Source: Fibrella forsythiae
Lineage (GTDB): Bacteria > Bacteroidota > Bacteroidia > Cytophagales > Spirosomataceae
Reading direction: 5' to 3'
Length of the DNA stretch: 64,000 nt
Assembly (NCBI RefSeq): GCF_017353175.1
Contig: NZ_JAFMYW010000002.1
Coordinates: forward strand, 558,001 to 622,000
The notes under the pieces were generated by a model. It was given only the letters and a program-made list of their open reading frames with translations, did no database searches and was not told where the DNA came from. Both the position numbers and the translations under genes were made by a program. Numbering within the stretch: position 1 is the stretch's first letter; each line of letters starts with the position of its first letter. Positions 16,639 through 26,122 of this stretch are shown piece by piece.

Positions 16639-18675
16639 TTAAGGTTTCATTTGCGTGATCGTCAGCGTGTTACCTATGCCGTTCTGGTTCAGAAACGCAT
16701 TGTTTACGCCGCCGCTACCAACCACTGTCTGGTTCACTGTGGCCGTGTTGATGCCTGCGCCCGACTGCGTAGCAAACGTGTTGACACCGCCTGTACCGAA
16801 AACGAAGTTGCCTTCGCCGGTCTGCGTAATATCGGCCACCTGTTTGCCCGTGCCCCCGCCCTGATTGATCAGCACCCGGTTGCTCTGCGCTGCTGCCGAC
16901 GTGTTACCGCCTTGCTGGGTAACTTTCAGGTCATCGTTCCCATCCTGCGTAGCCCGCACGGCATCGCCACCATTTTGTGAGATAACCACTTTGTTGGCAT
17001 CGCCCGTTACCACAAGCCCCCGCTGGTTACCCGCTACACCGCTGCCAACCGCCGTTGGGCCTGATCCCAGACCTACCTCGTTCGACCGGCCGGTTTGCGC
17101 AATCGTGACCTGGTTACCGGTTGCTCCTGCTCCGGTGGCACTATTATCGATCGACATGTTGATGCTGTTCACCGTTCCGTTTTGTGTCAGGTCAACCGTG
17201 TTCTGGTAACCCTTAACAACCAGGCCACGTGAACCAACTGTGGTAGGGCTGCTTTCAGAACCGATCGTGTTGGCCATATTCGCCGCGGCTGATGTACCCG
17301 TTTGCTGAACGTTTACGACGTTGCCACTGCCGTCGATCTCACCGTTGAAGATCTGGCCGGCCGTTGCTACCGCCGCCAGTGGCGTAGTCTGGGCAATGGT
17401 TACTTTGTTGTTTTCGCCGGGTGCGCCAGCTTCCGTTCCTGCCACACCACGTACCTGCATTCGGGCGTAGTTGTTTGCCCCGTCCTGGTCGATAACGAAG
17501 TTTGGCGAAGCAGGCTGACCAGCTGTATTGGTGGCCCGCAGTTCAAACACGCCCCGGTTGAGGTTACCCGTCTGCTCGATCTTCACGTTGTTATTGTTGT
17601 TGCCGACACCGTTGGTTGGGGTCATGCGCGAGAAGGCCTGGTTGCGGTTACCTACCTGGTCAACGTTCGTGAGGTTGTTGTTGCCGTAGGCTTCAATTTC
17701 ATCGGCCTGGTTCCTGTCGCCTGTTTGCCGAACGTGAGTGATGTTGTCATTCCCAACCTGAATGATCGGCGTAGCGGTGACCCCCGCACTGTTGTTGTCG
17801 CCAATCTGGTCAACGGTTACCTCGTTATGGTTGCCTCGCTGGGTGGTTACGGCTCCGTTGCCTTCGTCGCCGTTCGACGACAGTCCCTGGTTGATCGTGG
17901 CCGTGTTGTTGGTGCTCGACACCGCTCCCAAACCAGATTGATTGATAACCGCCGTATTGGCCGTCACCGTTGTTCCGGCATCGGCACCATCGGCCCCATA
18001 CTGGTTCACAAAGGCTCTGTTCCCCGCGCTGTTATCATTCTGGTTGGTTGTAGTTACGTTGTTGAGACCGTATTGCCGGGTGGTTGCCTCGTTATTGGCG
18101 CTGGTGCCCAACGTGCCTGCGTTCTGATTTGTCGTTGCGTTCTGGCTGGTTCCATCCTGCAACACATCGGCGAAGTTGCCCGTGCTGGCATTGGTGCCGT
18201 TGCCGTTCTGGTTTACCACTGCTGTATGGGTATTGCCGGTCTGGTTCACCGTGCCGTAGTTGCCACCGAGCGCCTCTACCGATGCCTGCGATGTACCTGC
18301 CGCCACGTTGCCACCGGCACCACTGCCACCGCTTTTTGTGCTTTGATTGATCGTGGCTGTGCTTCCCCGGCCCATCGATTGATTGACGCCCGCCCAGTTC
18401 TGATTGGAGCCCGTCAGCTGGTTTATGTTGGCCGTTGTAACGGCCGTACCGCCCTGGCCGCTTGTGTTCTGGGTTGTGCCGGCGAAGTTCCCCGTATTGG
18501 AAGCCGCACCTGACCCCTGTACCTGCTGAATGTTGGCGTTCAGGTACGTTCCTGTCTGTTGCTGGCGACCGGTTTGACCCGTGCCATTCTGGTTTAGTGT
18601 GGCATTATTACTCTGGGCCAGACCTGCGGCGGCAAAGGCCATCAGGGCTGTGCCTGTCAGTATGATTTTCTTCAT
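16639..18675 (-). CDS. Giant curlin-repeat protein 1 (678 aa)
   Basis: Signal peptide MKKIILTGTALMAFAAAGLA is followed by about three dozen strand units of the type A-T-(V/I)-N-Q, spaced by GN-, GT- and NN-rich turns, as in CsgA (Sx5QxGxGNxAx3Q). E. coli CsgA has five repeats in about 130 mature residues; this has several times more. In its middle third the repeats are less regular (GVFELRATN, GQIFNGEIDGSGN, GLVVKGYQN), perhaps insertion loops. The C-terminus ends in GNTLTITQMKP, like its paralogues. Predicted role: secreted amyloid fibre subunit exported by the downstream CsgG. Confidence 0.88.
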   Translation of the reverse strand: MKKIILTGTALMAFAAAGLAQSNNATLNQNGTGQTGRQQQTGTYLNANIQQVQGSGAASNTGNFAGTTQNTSGQGGTAVTTANINQLTGSNQNWAGVNQSMGRGSTATINQSTKSGGSGAGGNVAAGTSQASVEALGGNYGTVNQTGNTHTAVVNQNGNGTNASTGNFADVLQDGTSQNATTNQNAGTLGTSANNEATTRQYGLNNVTTTNQNDNSAGNRAFVNQYGADGADAGTTVTANTAVINQSGLGAVSSTNNTATINQGLSSNGDEGNGAVTTQRGNHNEVTVDQIGDNNSAGVTATPIIQVGNDNITHVRQTGDRNQADEIEAYGNNNLTNVDQVGNRNQAFSRMTPTNGVGNNNNNVKIEQTGNLNRGVFELRATNTAGQPASPNFVIDQDGANNYARMQVRGVAGTEAGAPGENNKVTIAQTTPLAAVATAGQIFNGEIDGSGNVVNVQQTGTSAAANMANTIGSESSPTTVGSRGLVVKGYQNTVDLTQNGTVNSINMSIDNSATGAGATGNQVTIAQTGRSNEVGLGSGPTAVGSGVAGNQRGLVVTGDANKVVISQNGGDAVRATQDGNDDLKVTQQGGNTSAAAQSNRVLINQGGGTGKQVADITQTGEGNFVFGTGGVNTFATQSGAGINTATVNQTVVGSGGVNNAFLNQNGIGNTLTITQMKP

Positions 18676-18713
18676 GACATGTTCGAGTTACTAGTGAAAA
18701 AAACAAGCCGGAA

Positions 18714-18750
18714 GTCTGGCAGCTACAGTCACCGGACGTACCTGCCAGAC
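18714..18750 (-). terminator. Intrinsic-terminator-like hairpin between curlin genes
   Basis: Perfect 9-bp arms gtctggcag (18714-18722) and ctgccagac (18742-18750) with the iterated ACGTACC motif in the loop. On the minus-strand transcript the stem is followed by a U-rich tract (from aaaaaaac at about 18697-18704). This could cause partial termination after the 536-aa curlin gene and set relative subunit amounts. Confidence 0.55.
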
Positions 18751-18769
18751 TCGCCTGAACTGAACCTGT

Positions 18770-20380
18770 CTAGGGCTTGACCTGCAGTATACTGGCCGTA
18801 TTGCCCGATCCCATCTGGCTTACGCTGGCTGTATTGATAGCCGCCGTTGTACCGCCGTTCGACTGCATGATGTCGAGCGTGTTGCCCGTTCCCTGCTGCA
18901 GCGCAAATGTTCCGCCGGCAGTCCCGTTTACCAGGTTACCGTTGCCCAGTTGCTCAATGCCCGCCTTGTTCATATTCCCCAGTTGACGAAGCCGAGCCTG
19001 GTTATCGCTGTTCTGTTGAACAATGGTTGCCATATTGTCGTCAGTGCCAGGTGCATAACCCGCGCTACCTTGCTCGATAACAGCCGTGTTGTTTGAGCCT
19101 ACCCCACTGGTACTACCCGAGAAGTTCGTCGTCGATCCATCAGCGCGGGTGAAGTTACCAACGGCTGCACCAGCAATATTCTGGCTGATCGTGGCATCGT
19201 TGCCACCCGAGCCAGCTATCATACCCCCGTCAGAACCGGCATTGACCTGAGTGATGGTAGCGTTGTTATGGCGTCCTCCTGCTCCGTCACCATTCTGTCT
19301 GATCGTCGCCTCGTTATACTGGCTGCGGTCTGACTGCGTTACCGTGGCGAAATCGCCCATCCCGCTCTGGTTTACCGTTGCCAGGTTGTACGTACTGTTG
19401 TTGTTCTGATCAACGGCAGCCGTATTCGTGCTACCAGTCTGATTGACAAACACGTCATTCTCGAGACTAGCCCCGCCTGAACCGGCGAGCTGATTGACGG
19501 TGGCAAGGTGAAAATCGCCTGTCTGCCCAACCGACGCGTAGTTGCTGCTGCTGCCATTGCCGCCCGTACCAATCTGATTAATAGTAGCCGCAGATCCTGG
19601 GCCAGTCCCTCCCTGCTGAGTGATACCAGCTACGTTCTGGGCACTGTTGTTCGATTGGTTGATAGTCGCTTCATGGCTGTTACTCAACTGATCAACGGTG
19701 GCCATGTTATTGGCCGACGCTCCATCCGCTCCGGCGTTCTGGTTTACCAGTGCCCGGTTGTCATTGGCTGGTGTTCCCGAAGCTCCCTGACGAACGGTTG
19801 CATCATTACGGTCAGAGAGCCGGGCACCATCACCATTCTGATTGATCTGTGTGTTCGAATTGTTGTTGCCGTACTGGTAGATCTCACCGAAGTTGGCCCG
19901 GCTCTGGTTGTTCTGATTTACCTGAACCCCACTGTTGCCATTCCCTTCCTGCAAAATGCCTGCGTAGTTCCCGTTATTGGCGCGAACATCGGCTGCCGAT
20001 GAACCAGCCGTAACGGCGGGTCCCGTTGTACCACCGCTAAAGTTGCTCTGGCTAATCTGGGCGCTGTTGCCACCAGCTCCGGTGCCAGACTGCTGTGAAA
20101 TACCGCCTCGGTTCCGTTGCGAGTTGTTATTCTGCAATACCGTAGCTGTATTGCCATTCGTATTGGGCGTTCCAGCCGTTCCCTGGATGGTTGCCGCGAA
20201 GTTGCCAATGTTGGTATTGCCCTGCTTATCCTGCTGGATGGTCGACGTTTGCCCATTGCCATACTGCGTGGCAACGGCCGTTTGCTGATCACCATTCTGG
20301 TTAACCGTCGATGAGTTTTGGGCAAACGAAGCCGTGGCAAACGCAACAAATGCGGCACCGGTAAGAATTACCTTTTTCAT
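18770..20380 (-). CDS. Giant curlin-repeat protein 2 (536 aa)
   Basis: Signal peptide MKKVILTGAAFVAFATASFA, then about 34 short strands ending in Q by my count (STVNQ, ATVLQ, AQISQ, GEIYQ, ATINQ, ASVSQ, ASILQ), equal to roughly 17 two-strand curlin repeats. Turns are rich in Gly, Asn and Ser. The last part (FALQQGTGNTLDIMQ...ASVSQMGSGNTASILQVKP) is shared with proteins 3 and 4, so the group arose by tandem duplication. Predicted extracellular amyloid subunit. Confidence 0.88.
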   Translation of the reverse strand: MKKVILTGAAFVAFATASFAQNSSTVNQNGDQQTAVATQYGNGQTSTIQQDKQGNTNIGNFAATIQGTAGTPNTNGNTATVLQNNNSQRNRGGISQQSGTGAGGNSAQISQSNFSGGTTGPAVTAGSSAADVRANNGNYAGILQEGNGNSGVQVNQNNQSRANFGEIYQYGNNNSNTQINQNGDGARLSDRNDATVRQGASGTPANDNRALVNQNAGADGASANNMATVDQLSNSHEATINQSNNSAQNVAGITQQGGTGPGSAATINQIGTGGNGSSSNYASVGQTGDFHLATVNQLAGSGGASLENDVFVNQTGSTNTAAVDQNNNSTYNLATVNQSGMGDFATVTQSDRSQYNEATIRQNGDGAGGRHNNATITQVNAGSDGGMIAGSGGNDATISQNIAGAAVGNFTRADGSTTNFSGSTSGVGSNNTAVIEQGSAGYAPGTDDNMATIVQQNSDNQARLRQLGNMNKAGIEQLGNGNLVNGTAGGTFALQQGTGNTLDIMQSNGGTTAAINTASVSQMGSGNTASILQVKP

Positions 20381-20424
20381 GGTAAACTGTATTATGGGTT
20401 GTGTGAATTAGTCGTCGTGTACGA

Positions 20425-22581
20425 TCAGTTCTGCTGTGTAACAGTACCGCTATTGCCGTTTCCTACCTGCGACACGTTGGCATTGTTAGCCGCTGTTGTG
20501 CTGGTCTGCATGACGTTGAGCGTATTGCCAATACCGTTCTGGATCGCGAAGGAGTCTTCAACAGCCGTAGCAGCCCGGAGCCGGTTCGTGATGGCTGAAC
20601 TGCTGCCTCCCGTTTGCATCACAGTTGCCATATTGTTGCTGTTTGTCTGGCGCAGGCGAGCTTCGTTGTAGTTGCCATTCTGCGTCATTGTGGCCGTGTT
20701 GTCGTTGGAAACCGGGCCACTTTGCGCACCCTGACGAACATGGGCCTCATTGAAAGAGCCGCCGCCCTGAGTAATGCCGGCATCATTACCAATGCCCGAC
20801 CCGTTTACGTCTGTACCGCCAATCTGATAAATGCTGGCGTTGTTGTTCGTCACGTTTTCGTTTTGCGTGATGGTAGCTCTGGCATTGGCCGAACCGCCTG
20901 TTTGCACAATTACACCTCTTTTCATTGACCCGTCGGTCTGGGTAATCGTCGCGTCATTGTCCGTTCCGCTCTGCGAAATATTCGCGTTCTGCGCCGTACC
21001 GCCTACCTGGTCAATCCGCGCGTCGTTGCGAACCGAACTGTTGCCTAAGGCCAGGTTGGTCTCCGATGCGTCCTGAGCGCCGAGCTGGACATCATTGCCA
21101 TCGGCATCAACAAAATAGATACGGCCCTGAGAAATGGCTGCATTACTGTTGTTGCCACTCTGGTTAATCCGGCCTACGTTATCTGTTGCCGTAGCACCCG
21201 TACCGTCTTCCGAACGGCCCTGATCCATACGGGCGTCGTTTTCGGAGGTTCCGTCAACCTGGGTGATGAATCCCTGGTTACCCGACCCCGTTGCGGCAGC
21301 GCCGGTGTAGGGCGTACTGCTTTGCACGATCTGGGCAAAGTTGTTAAGGCCCCCCTGCATGATCGTACCCTGATCTCCGGCTGAGGTAGCGTTGCCGCCA
21401 AATGCCTGATAGATACGGGCTTCGCTGTCGTTGCTGTTCGCTGTCTGGTGAATCGAAGCGGTGTTGCCGGTCGTGGTGCCCACAAAGCCCTGGTAGATAC
21501 CGGCCCCTACGTCGGCTGCCCGACCTGCATCAATGGTTCTTCCGGCGTTCGTTCCTTCCTGAATGATTGTGGCAGTGCTTCCATTGTCAACGGCGTAGTT
21601 GAGGCCAGCCTGAACAATTTCACCTTTGTTGTTGGTGCCACTTTGGTTGAGCGTTGCCTGGCTGCCAATTGCGTTGCCTGATTCAACACCCTGATCGATC
21701 GTGCCGGTGTTGTTGGCCCCCGACTGAGTTAACTGCGCCTGGCTGCCAGCCGATCGCCCGGCCGAAATGGCTCCGTCACTGTCAACGTCGCCGGTAGCGC
21801 CCTGGCTGATCCGGCCATTGTTGCCGTCGGCCGTTTGCTGGATGGCTGCCCGGTTATTGATCGACTCGGCCGCAACCCCAACCGTGTAGTTTGGGTCACT
21901 CGCCGCCGTACGTCCCTGATTGATGGTTGCCTGGTTGCCTTTTACGGCTGAACTCATGGTGCCGGGTGCTACAAACCCCTGATACACCGATCCTGTATTA
22001 CCCGATGAGGTGTTCGACTGATTGACGGTGCCCTGGTTTTGCTCGGCAGCGCTAGCGCCACTTCCATTCTGGTATACTTCGCCGAGGTTGTTCTGGCTCC
22101 CATTGTTCTGGTTGACTGTAGCCGTTCCGTAGGCTCCGGTTTGCAACGTACCTGCAAAGTTGCCATCGCCCGCTTTGCTTCCCAGACTAGCCGCACCAGT
22201 TGTTCCGCCGCCGCTGGCTCCGTTAGCGCCTCCGTTCTGGTTGATCGTGCTCAACTGGTTGTTTCCCGACTGCGTGCTTGCAGCTCTGTTCCCCTGTGAA
22301 CCACCATTGGCTCCGCCGTTCTGATTGATGTTGGCGGTGTTCGGGCCAGAAGTATTTGGTGAACCCGCTGTTCCCTGGAACGTACCTGCGTAGTTGCCGA
22401 AGTTCTGGTTTGCTCCCGACACGGTGCCAACCTGCTGAATGTTTGCCGTTTGCTGGTTGCCATTCTGGGTTGAAACGCCCGTTTGAGCATTGCCCGACTG
22501 GTTGACCGTTGAATTATTCTGCGCAAAAGAGGCCGCCGCGAAAGCAACCAGTGCCGCGCCGGTAAGGATTAGTTTTTTCAT
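20425..22581 (-). CDS. Giant curlin-repeat protein 3 (718 aa)
   Basis: The largest of the set. Signal peptide MKKLILTGAALVAFAAASFA is nearly identical to protein 4. About 44 strand units (ATVNQ, GEVYQ, GTIDQ, ARIYQ, AQIVQ, AHVRQ, ATVMQ, GTVTQ) make roughly 22 curlin repeats. Some are separated by acidic or Asp-rich turns (DVDSDGA, FVDADGNDVQ) that might bind cations. The C-terminal cap AVEDSFAIQNGIGNTLNVMQ matches protein 4 (AEDSFALQAGNNNVLKVMQ). Predicted fibre subunit. Confidence 0.88.
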   Translation of the reverse strand: MKKLILTGAALVAFAAASFAQNNSTVNQSGNAQTGVSTQNGNQQTANIQQVGTVSGANQNFGNYAGTFQGTAGSPNTSGPNTANINQNGGANGGSQGNRAASTQSGNNQLSTINQNGGANGASGGGTTGAASLGSKAGDGNFAGTLQTGAYGTATVNQNNGSQNNLGEVYQNGSGASAAEQNQGTVNQSNTSSGNTGSVYQGFVAPGTMSSAVKGNQATINQGRTAASDPNYTVGVAAESINNRAAIQQTADGNNGRISQGATGDVDSDGAISAGRSAGSQAQLTQSGANNTGTIDQGVESGNAIGSQATLNQSGTNNKGEIVQAGLNYAVDNGSTATIIQEGTNAGRTIDAGRAADVGAGIYQGFVGTTTGNTASIHQTANSNDSEARIYQAFGGNATSAGDQGTIMQGGLNNFAQIVQSSTPYTGAAATGSGNQGFITQVDGTSENDARMDQGRSEDGTGATATDNVGRINQSGNNSNAAISQGRIYFVDADGNDVQLGAQDASETNLALGNSSVRNDARIDQVGGTAQNANISQSGTDNDATITQTDGSMKRGVIVQTGGSANARATITQNENVTNNNASIYQIGGTDVNGSGIGNDAGITQGGGSFNEAHVRQGAQSGPVSNDNTATMTQNGNYNEARLRQTNSNNMATVMQTGGSSSAITNRLRAATAVEDSFAIQNGIGNTLNVMQTSTTAANNANVSQVGNGNSGTVTQQN

Positions 22582-22626
22582 GGTGAAAGCTGTGAACTGT
22601 TAGAAATGGTATGAACTGGAACTGGC

Positions 22627-24081
22627 TTAATTGCTTTGCGTAATCGTGCTGTTGTTGTTATTACCTGTCTGCGACAGATTGGCGTTGTTGCCAGCTCCCG
22701 GAGCCCCGGAGGCCGTCTGCATTACTTTCAGCACGTTGTTGTTGCCAGCCTGAAGGGCAAATGAATCTTCAGCACCCGAAGCAGCCCGTAGCTTGTTGGA
22801 ACTGGCAGAGCTACCGCCGTTTTGGGTAATGGTAGCATCGCCGTAATTACCCGTCTGTTGCAGCCGCGCTTCGTTGAAACTTCCCTCCTGAGTGATAGAG
22901 GCACCATTGTCATTCGATCCTGTGGTAGCACCAGCCGTGCCCTGTCGGATAAAGGCACAGTTATCACCACCCGCCGTTACCAGATTTTGATAAATGCGGG
23001 CATCATTGCCATACTCGCTTGGAGGAAAACCATCCACATTGGTCCCCTTGAACTGCTCGGTATACGCCATGTTGCCGTTACCGCCCTGCGTAATCGTGGA
23101 TGATGCAAAGGACGACCCCATTGTCTGAAGTACACTGGCAAAACCAGACGTACCTGTCTGGGTAACAAAGGCATCGTTGCTGATTGCGTTATTGATCTGA
23201 TCAACCAGCGATTCATTGCCTGAACCACTCTGCGTTACGTTGGCCAGGTTGTCGATGCTGTTACCGCTCTGATTTACCGTCGCCGTATTAGCCGATCCGG
23301 CCTGATTCACAAACGCATCATTGTCGATGCTGTTTCCGATCCCGGTTCCCAACTGATTCACCGTTGCCCGGTGATCGGTTCCCAACTGCCTGACGGTGGC
23401 CTCGTTACCCTGGCTCAGGCCTGCGCCCGCATCACCGTCCTGGCTGATGGCTGCCCGGTTGTTAGCCGCACCGGCAACCGGGTTGGCCGGGTCGGTAAAG
23501 CCCTGGTAGATCGTGCCCGTGTTGTTGTCTGAGTTGTTCGACTGGCTGATCGAGGTAGCTGTGTTTGTGGTCCCGTTCTGGTAAATGACCCCCTCGTTGC
23601 TGGTACTTCCGTTGTTCTGGTTGATCGCAGATGCGTTGCCGTTGCCCTGTTGCAGAATACCCCCCAGGTTGCCTGTGCCGGCAGCATTCTGCAGCGTAGC
23701 CTGCGATGTTGATACGCCGCTAACGCCGTTGAGGCCGGCATTCTGGTTGATTTCGGCATCATGGTTGCCGCCAGTCTGTGTAATGCCTGCCCGGTTTCCC
23801 TGCGACGCATTGGTACCGCTCCCGTTCTGGTTTACCCGACTGCTGTTCGTGACTGTGTTGGGCGCGCCAGTTGTCCCCTGAAAGGTGCCCGCGTAATTGC
23901 CGTAGTTGGTGGCTCCCCCTGTGCCCTGATTCTGCTGGATGTTGGCATTCTGAAGATTGCCCTGCTGGGTAGACACCGCCGTTTGGGCATTGCCCACCTG
24001 GTTTACCGTCGAATTATTCTGGGCTAACGAGGCTGTGGCGAAACCAATGACTGTTGCGCCGGTAAGGATTAGTCTTTTCAT
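22627..24081 (-). CDS. Giant curlin-repeat protein 4 (484 aa)
   Basis: Signal peptide MKRLILTGATVIGFATASLA, then about 32 strand units (STVNQ, ANIQQ, AEINQ, GGILQ, GVIYQ, ATVRQ, AFVNQ, STITQ). Its first 120 residues and last 60 residues align well with protein 3, including GNYAGTFQGT near residue 65 and the C-terminal LRAASGAEDSFALQ. The upstream spacer (24082-24258) has no gene; it contains a small acagg/cctgt hairpin around the iterated motif at about 24232. Predicted amyloid fibre subunit. Confidence 0.88.
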   Translation of the reverse strand: MKRLILTGATVIGFATASLAQNNSTVNQVGNAQTAVSTQQGNLQNANIQQNQGTGGATNYGNYAGTFQGTTGAPNTVTNSSRVNQNGSGTNASQGNRAGITQTGGNHDAEINQNAGLNGVSGVSTSQATLQNAAGTGNLGGILQQGNGNASAINQNNGSTSNEGVIYQNGTTNTATSISQSNNSDNNTGTIYQGFTDPANPVAGAANNRAAISQDGDAGAGLSQGNEATVRQLGTDHRATVNQLGTGIGNSIDNDAFVNQAGSANTATVNQSGNSIDNLANVTQSGSGNESLVDQINNAISNDAFVTQTGTSGFASVLQTMGSSFASSTITQGGNGNMAYTEQFKGTNVDGFPPSEYGNDARIYQNLVTAGGDNCAFIRQGTAGATTGSNDNGASITQEGSFNEARLQQTGNYGDATITQNGGSSASSNKLRAASGAEDSFALQAGNNNVLKVMQTASGAPGAGNNANLSQTGNNNNSTITQSN

Positions 24082-24258
24082 ACTAGAGTCTGTGAGTCAC
24101 TCAATAACTTGCTTATTATCAGCAGTTTTGCTGCGCATGAAGCCAAATAGGCCGGGGCGTGGGGCGATTTCCGGTAAACACTCAGCTAGGGGCGTGGGTA
24201 GAGCAGTGCCAATGGCCCGCTCCGCTACAGGACGTACCTGTGGTCTTGTATGTTGATG

Positions 24259-24603
24259 TTAGTTTTTTCGCTTTGTCGAATCGGGCTGTGGCTTGCGCTG
24301 TGGCGCTGCCTCCCGCTGGTCAATCACCACCTTTGAATGGCCGTCGTGGCTGACCTCTACGCTGTTGGTGCCACCGTGCGACACAACAGTTTCCGTTGTG
24401 GTGCCGTTGGCAGATTGGTGAACAACGGCCCGATTGCCACTGCCCGACTGCCGAATGACAACCGATGAGTTGCCATTCTTCGGCGTCGAGACAGCTGGGT
24501 TGTCACTCGTAGGTTTTTCCTGGCTGGGTTGTGCCTGCCCAAAAACAACCGTAGTTGTCAGCAGCGCAATGCCCGTTAGCATAGTTGGTAGTACCGTGAT
24601 CAT
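24259..24603 (-). CDS. Small curlin-like protein with a basic tail
   Basis: A 114-aa secreted protein (signal to about VVFGQ). It has a short linker, then about four strand units (SSVVIRQSGSGNRAVVHQ, NSVEVSHDGHSKVVIDQ), then a basic, proline-containing tail (PQRKPQPDSTKRKN). One repeat uses Ser and His where the curlin pattern has Gln, a gatekeeper-like deviation. Its ATG overlaps the stop of the upstream gene (ATGA). Two curlin repeats with a distinct tail suggest a cap, nucleator or regulator of fibre growth, but this is not proven. Confidence 0.7.
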   Translation of the reverse strand: MITVLPTMLTGIALLTTTVVFGQAQPSQEKPTSDNPAVSTPKNGNSSVVIRQSGSGNRAVVHQSANGTTTETVVSHGGTNSVEVSHDGHSKVVIDQREAAPQRKPQPDSTKRKN

Positions 24604-25256
24604 TGTTGTCTGAAATTACCTGTGTTACCAAATCCTGTTTGATTTACCTGTACCGACACCTGACTGGCCGACACACTGATATGCAACTGATTACTGCTGC
24701 CAAGCTGCCCTGGTCCGTCAATACGGCCTGATATGCCTGATTGGTTGATTATCAGTGCGTTGCCAGAGCCTGTTTGACTTAAATCAATTTGATTGTCGTT
24801 GCCCTCCTGGCTACCAGCATACCTGTTGCCGTTGCCCCCAAGTTGGTTAAGCTGAAGTCGGGAAGCCTGGCCCGATTGATTGACATCGGCATAGTGACCG
24901 GCCCCCGCCTGTTGAAGAATTGCCTGGTTATCGGTACCTCCCTGGCGGATATACGCCTCTGAGCCAACCCCCGTCTGGCTAACTTCAGCGGCGTTGGTAG
25001 ACAGACGCTGCCATGCCGATATCCGGTTGCCGGTGCCCGTCTGGGTAGCTGCCAATTTGTTTGTAATGCCCTGCTGATCTGTTACCAGGCTATTGGCTGC
25101 ACCAGTTTGCTGTAAGCTGACCTTCGTGTCATAGCCCCGTTGACTGCTCTGAACGGCGTTGCTGCTACCGGTTTGGTCAATCGTGATAGCCTGTTGTTGA
25201 GCCATGCAGCCTGTGCCTGATAAAAAACACAAAAGAGTACATATTGACAATTTCAT
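24600..25256 (-). CDS. CsgB/CsgA-like curlin protein, first gene of the locus
   Basis: A 218-aa protein with signal peptide (to CMAQ) and curlin strands throughout: AITIDQTGSSNAVQSSQRG, KVSLQQTGAANSLVTDQQG, EAYIRQGGTDNQAILQQAG, QIDLSQTGSGNALIINQSG. About eight repeats with regular Q-x-G-x-x-N spacing, closer to canonical CsgA/CsgB length than the giant paralogues. It is the first gene of the minus-strand locus and is coupled to the small basic-tailed curlin. A nucleator (CsgB) role is plausible but cannot be told apart from a subunit role here. Confidence 0.78.
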   Translation of the reverse strand: MKLSICTLLCFLSGTGCMAQQQAITIDQTGSSNAVQSSQRGYDTKVSLQQTGAANSLVTDQQGITNKLAATQTGTGNRISAWQRLSTNAAEVSQTGVGSEAYIRQGGTDNQAILQQAGAGHYADVNQSGQASRLQLNQLGGNGNRYAGSQEGNDNQIDLSQTGSGNALIINQSGISGRIDGPGQLGSSNQLHISVSASQVSVQVNQTGFGNTGNFRQQ

Positions 25257-26122
25257 ATACTAAGTAGATAGAACAAATAGGCAATATGGGATCTATGCGT
25301 GCGTATGCATGCAGTCTGGGTTACAGCCTTTCTCTGGCAAGTAGGACTATGCCGATATTAGCGCAGAAATGGGGTGATGTATAAACGGAACCTGGAGTTA
25401 GGTATACCGTTTCTAATAGCGGGGGCTTACCGGTGGCTTTTTGAGTGGCCACTGCCTTGGTAAGCTAAGTAAACGAAGTGAAGTCATTGATTTATAATAG
25501 TCTGTGTGGATCGTTTGCCATCAGCCAGATTGATGAGCAGGACAAATGTAGTTGACTATCTAGGAATATATCAAAGTCTCCTTCTTGCAATATTTTAATT
25601 ACTACTATGTTAATTTATATTTTTATCATTTTTGGTGAATTCAAAAAATTGCACTATTTCAAGTTGCTGCCGATGCTTGGGTTTGAGTAGTTATCGTTGA
25701 GAGTAGAAGCAGAAGATACCGGGTATTGAGTAAGTATGGGCCTTCTTTTTCCGGATAGACGGTATAAATGAATTTATATTCAGATGATTGAATAATTGAG
25801 TAGGTCAGGTATGACTTTTTTTACTGGCCAGATTAGCTGGACTAACAAAAAGCATAGTGTAGCGGTCTCTTAACCAATGGCTCAAATTGATTAAACGGTA
25901 GGTCAAAGTAATAAAGCACTGTGTCAGAGCCTTACGTACAGTATCTTAAGTCTATTTCTATCTGTTAGTAATGTAGTCAAAGTTGTAGCTACATGAAACG
26001 TATGATTGACTTGACTAACTGCGTTTTCACTTGATTTACACACACGAATGGCTGACTTTACCAGTATTTTTGTGGTCGAGTGCTGAAAGCCGGACGCTTG
26101 TCTAAAGCACATTCCATTCCTC
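25257..26122. other. 866-bp AT-richer intergenic region between the curli locus and batA
   Basis: No convincing gene. A 66-codon minus-strand frame at 25924-26124 has no family features. The region should hold the curli promoter (left side) and the batA promoter (right side). Visible structure: hairpin gcttacc (25425-25431) with ggtaagc (25459-25465) enclosing the palindrome agtggccact (25444-25453). The stretch around 25580-25660 is strongly AT-rich. No good TAnnTTTG element was found next to the first curlin start. Confidence 0.6.
26065..26072 (+). promoter_or_regulatory. Possible -7 element for batA
   Basis: TATTTTTG matches TAnnTTTG and ends 50 nt before the batA ATG. A -33 TTG at the right spacing is not seen (the nearest, at 26031, is too far), so support is partial. 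Confidence 0.3.

Noticed and set aside
17302-18513. 403-codon plus-strand frame opposite giant curlin 1
   Set aside because: It arises because the repetitive Gln/Asn/Gly codons of the curlin gene leave the complementary strand open; composition is Val/Cys/Arg-rich without any motif.
16639-24081. DNA-level repeats in the curlin genes as a possible CRISPR or satellite array
   Set aside because: The periodicity comes from protein repeats (short strands ending in Gln, Asn/Gly turns) in intact reading frames; units vary in length and have no fixed repeat-spacer form.
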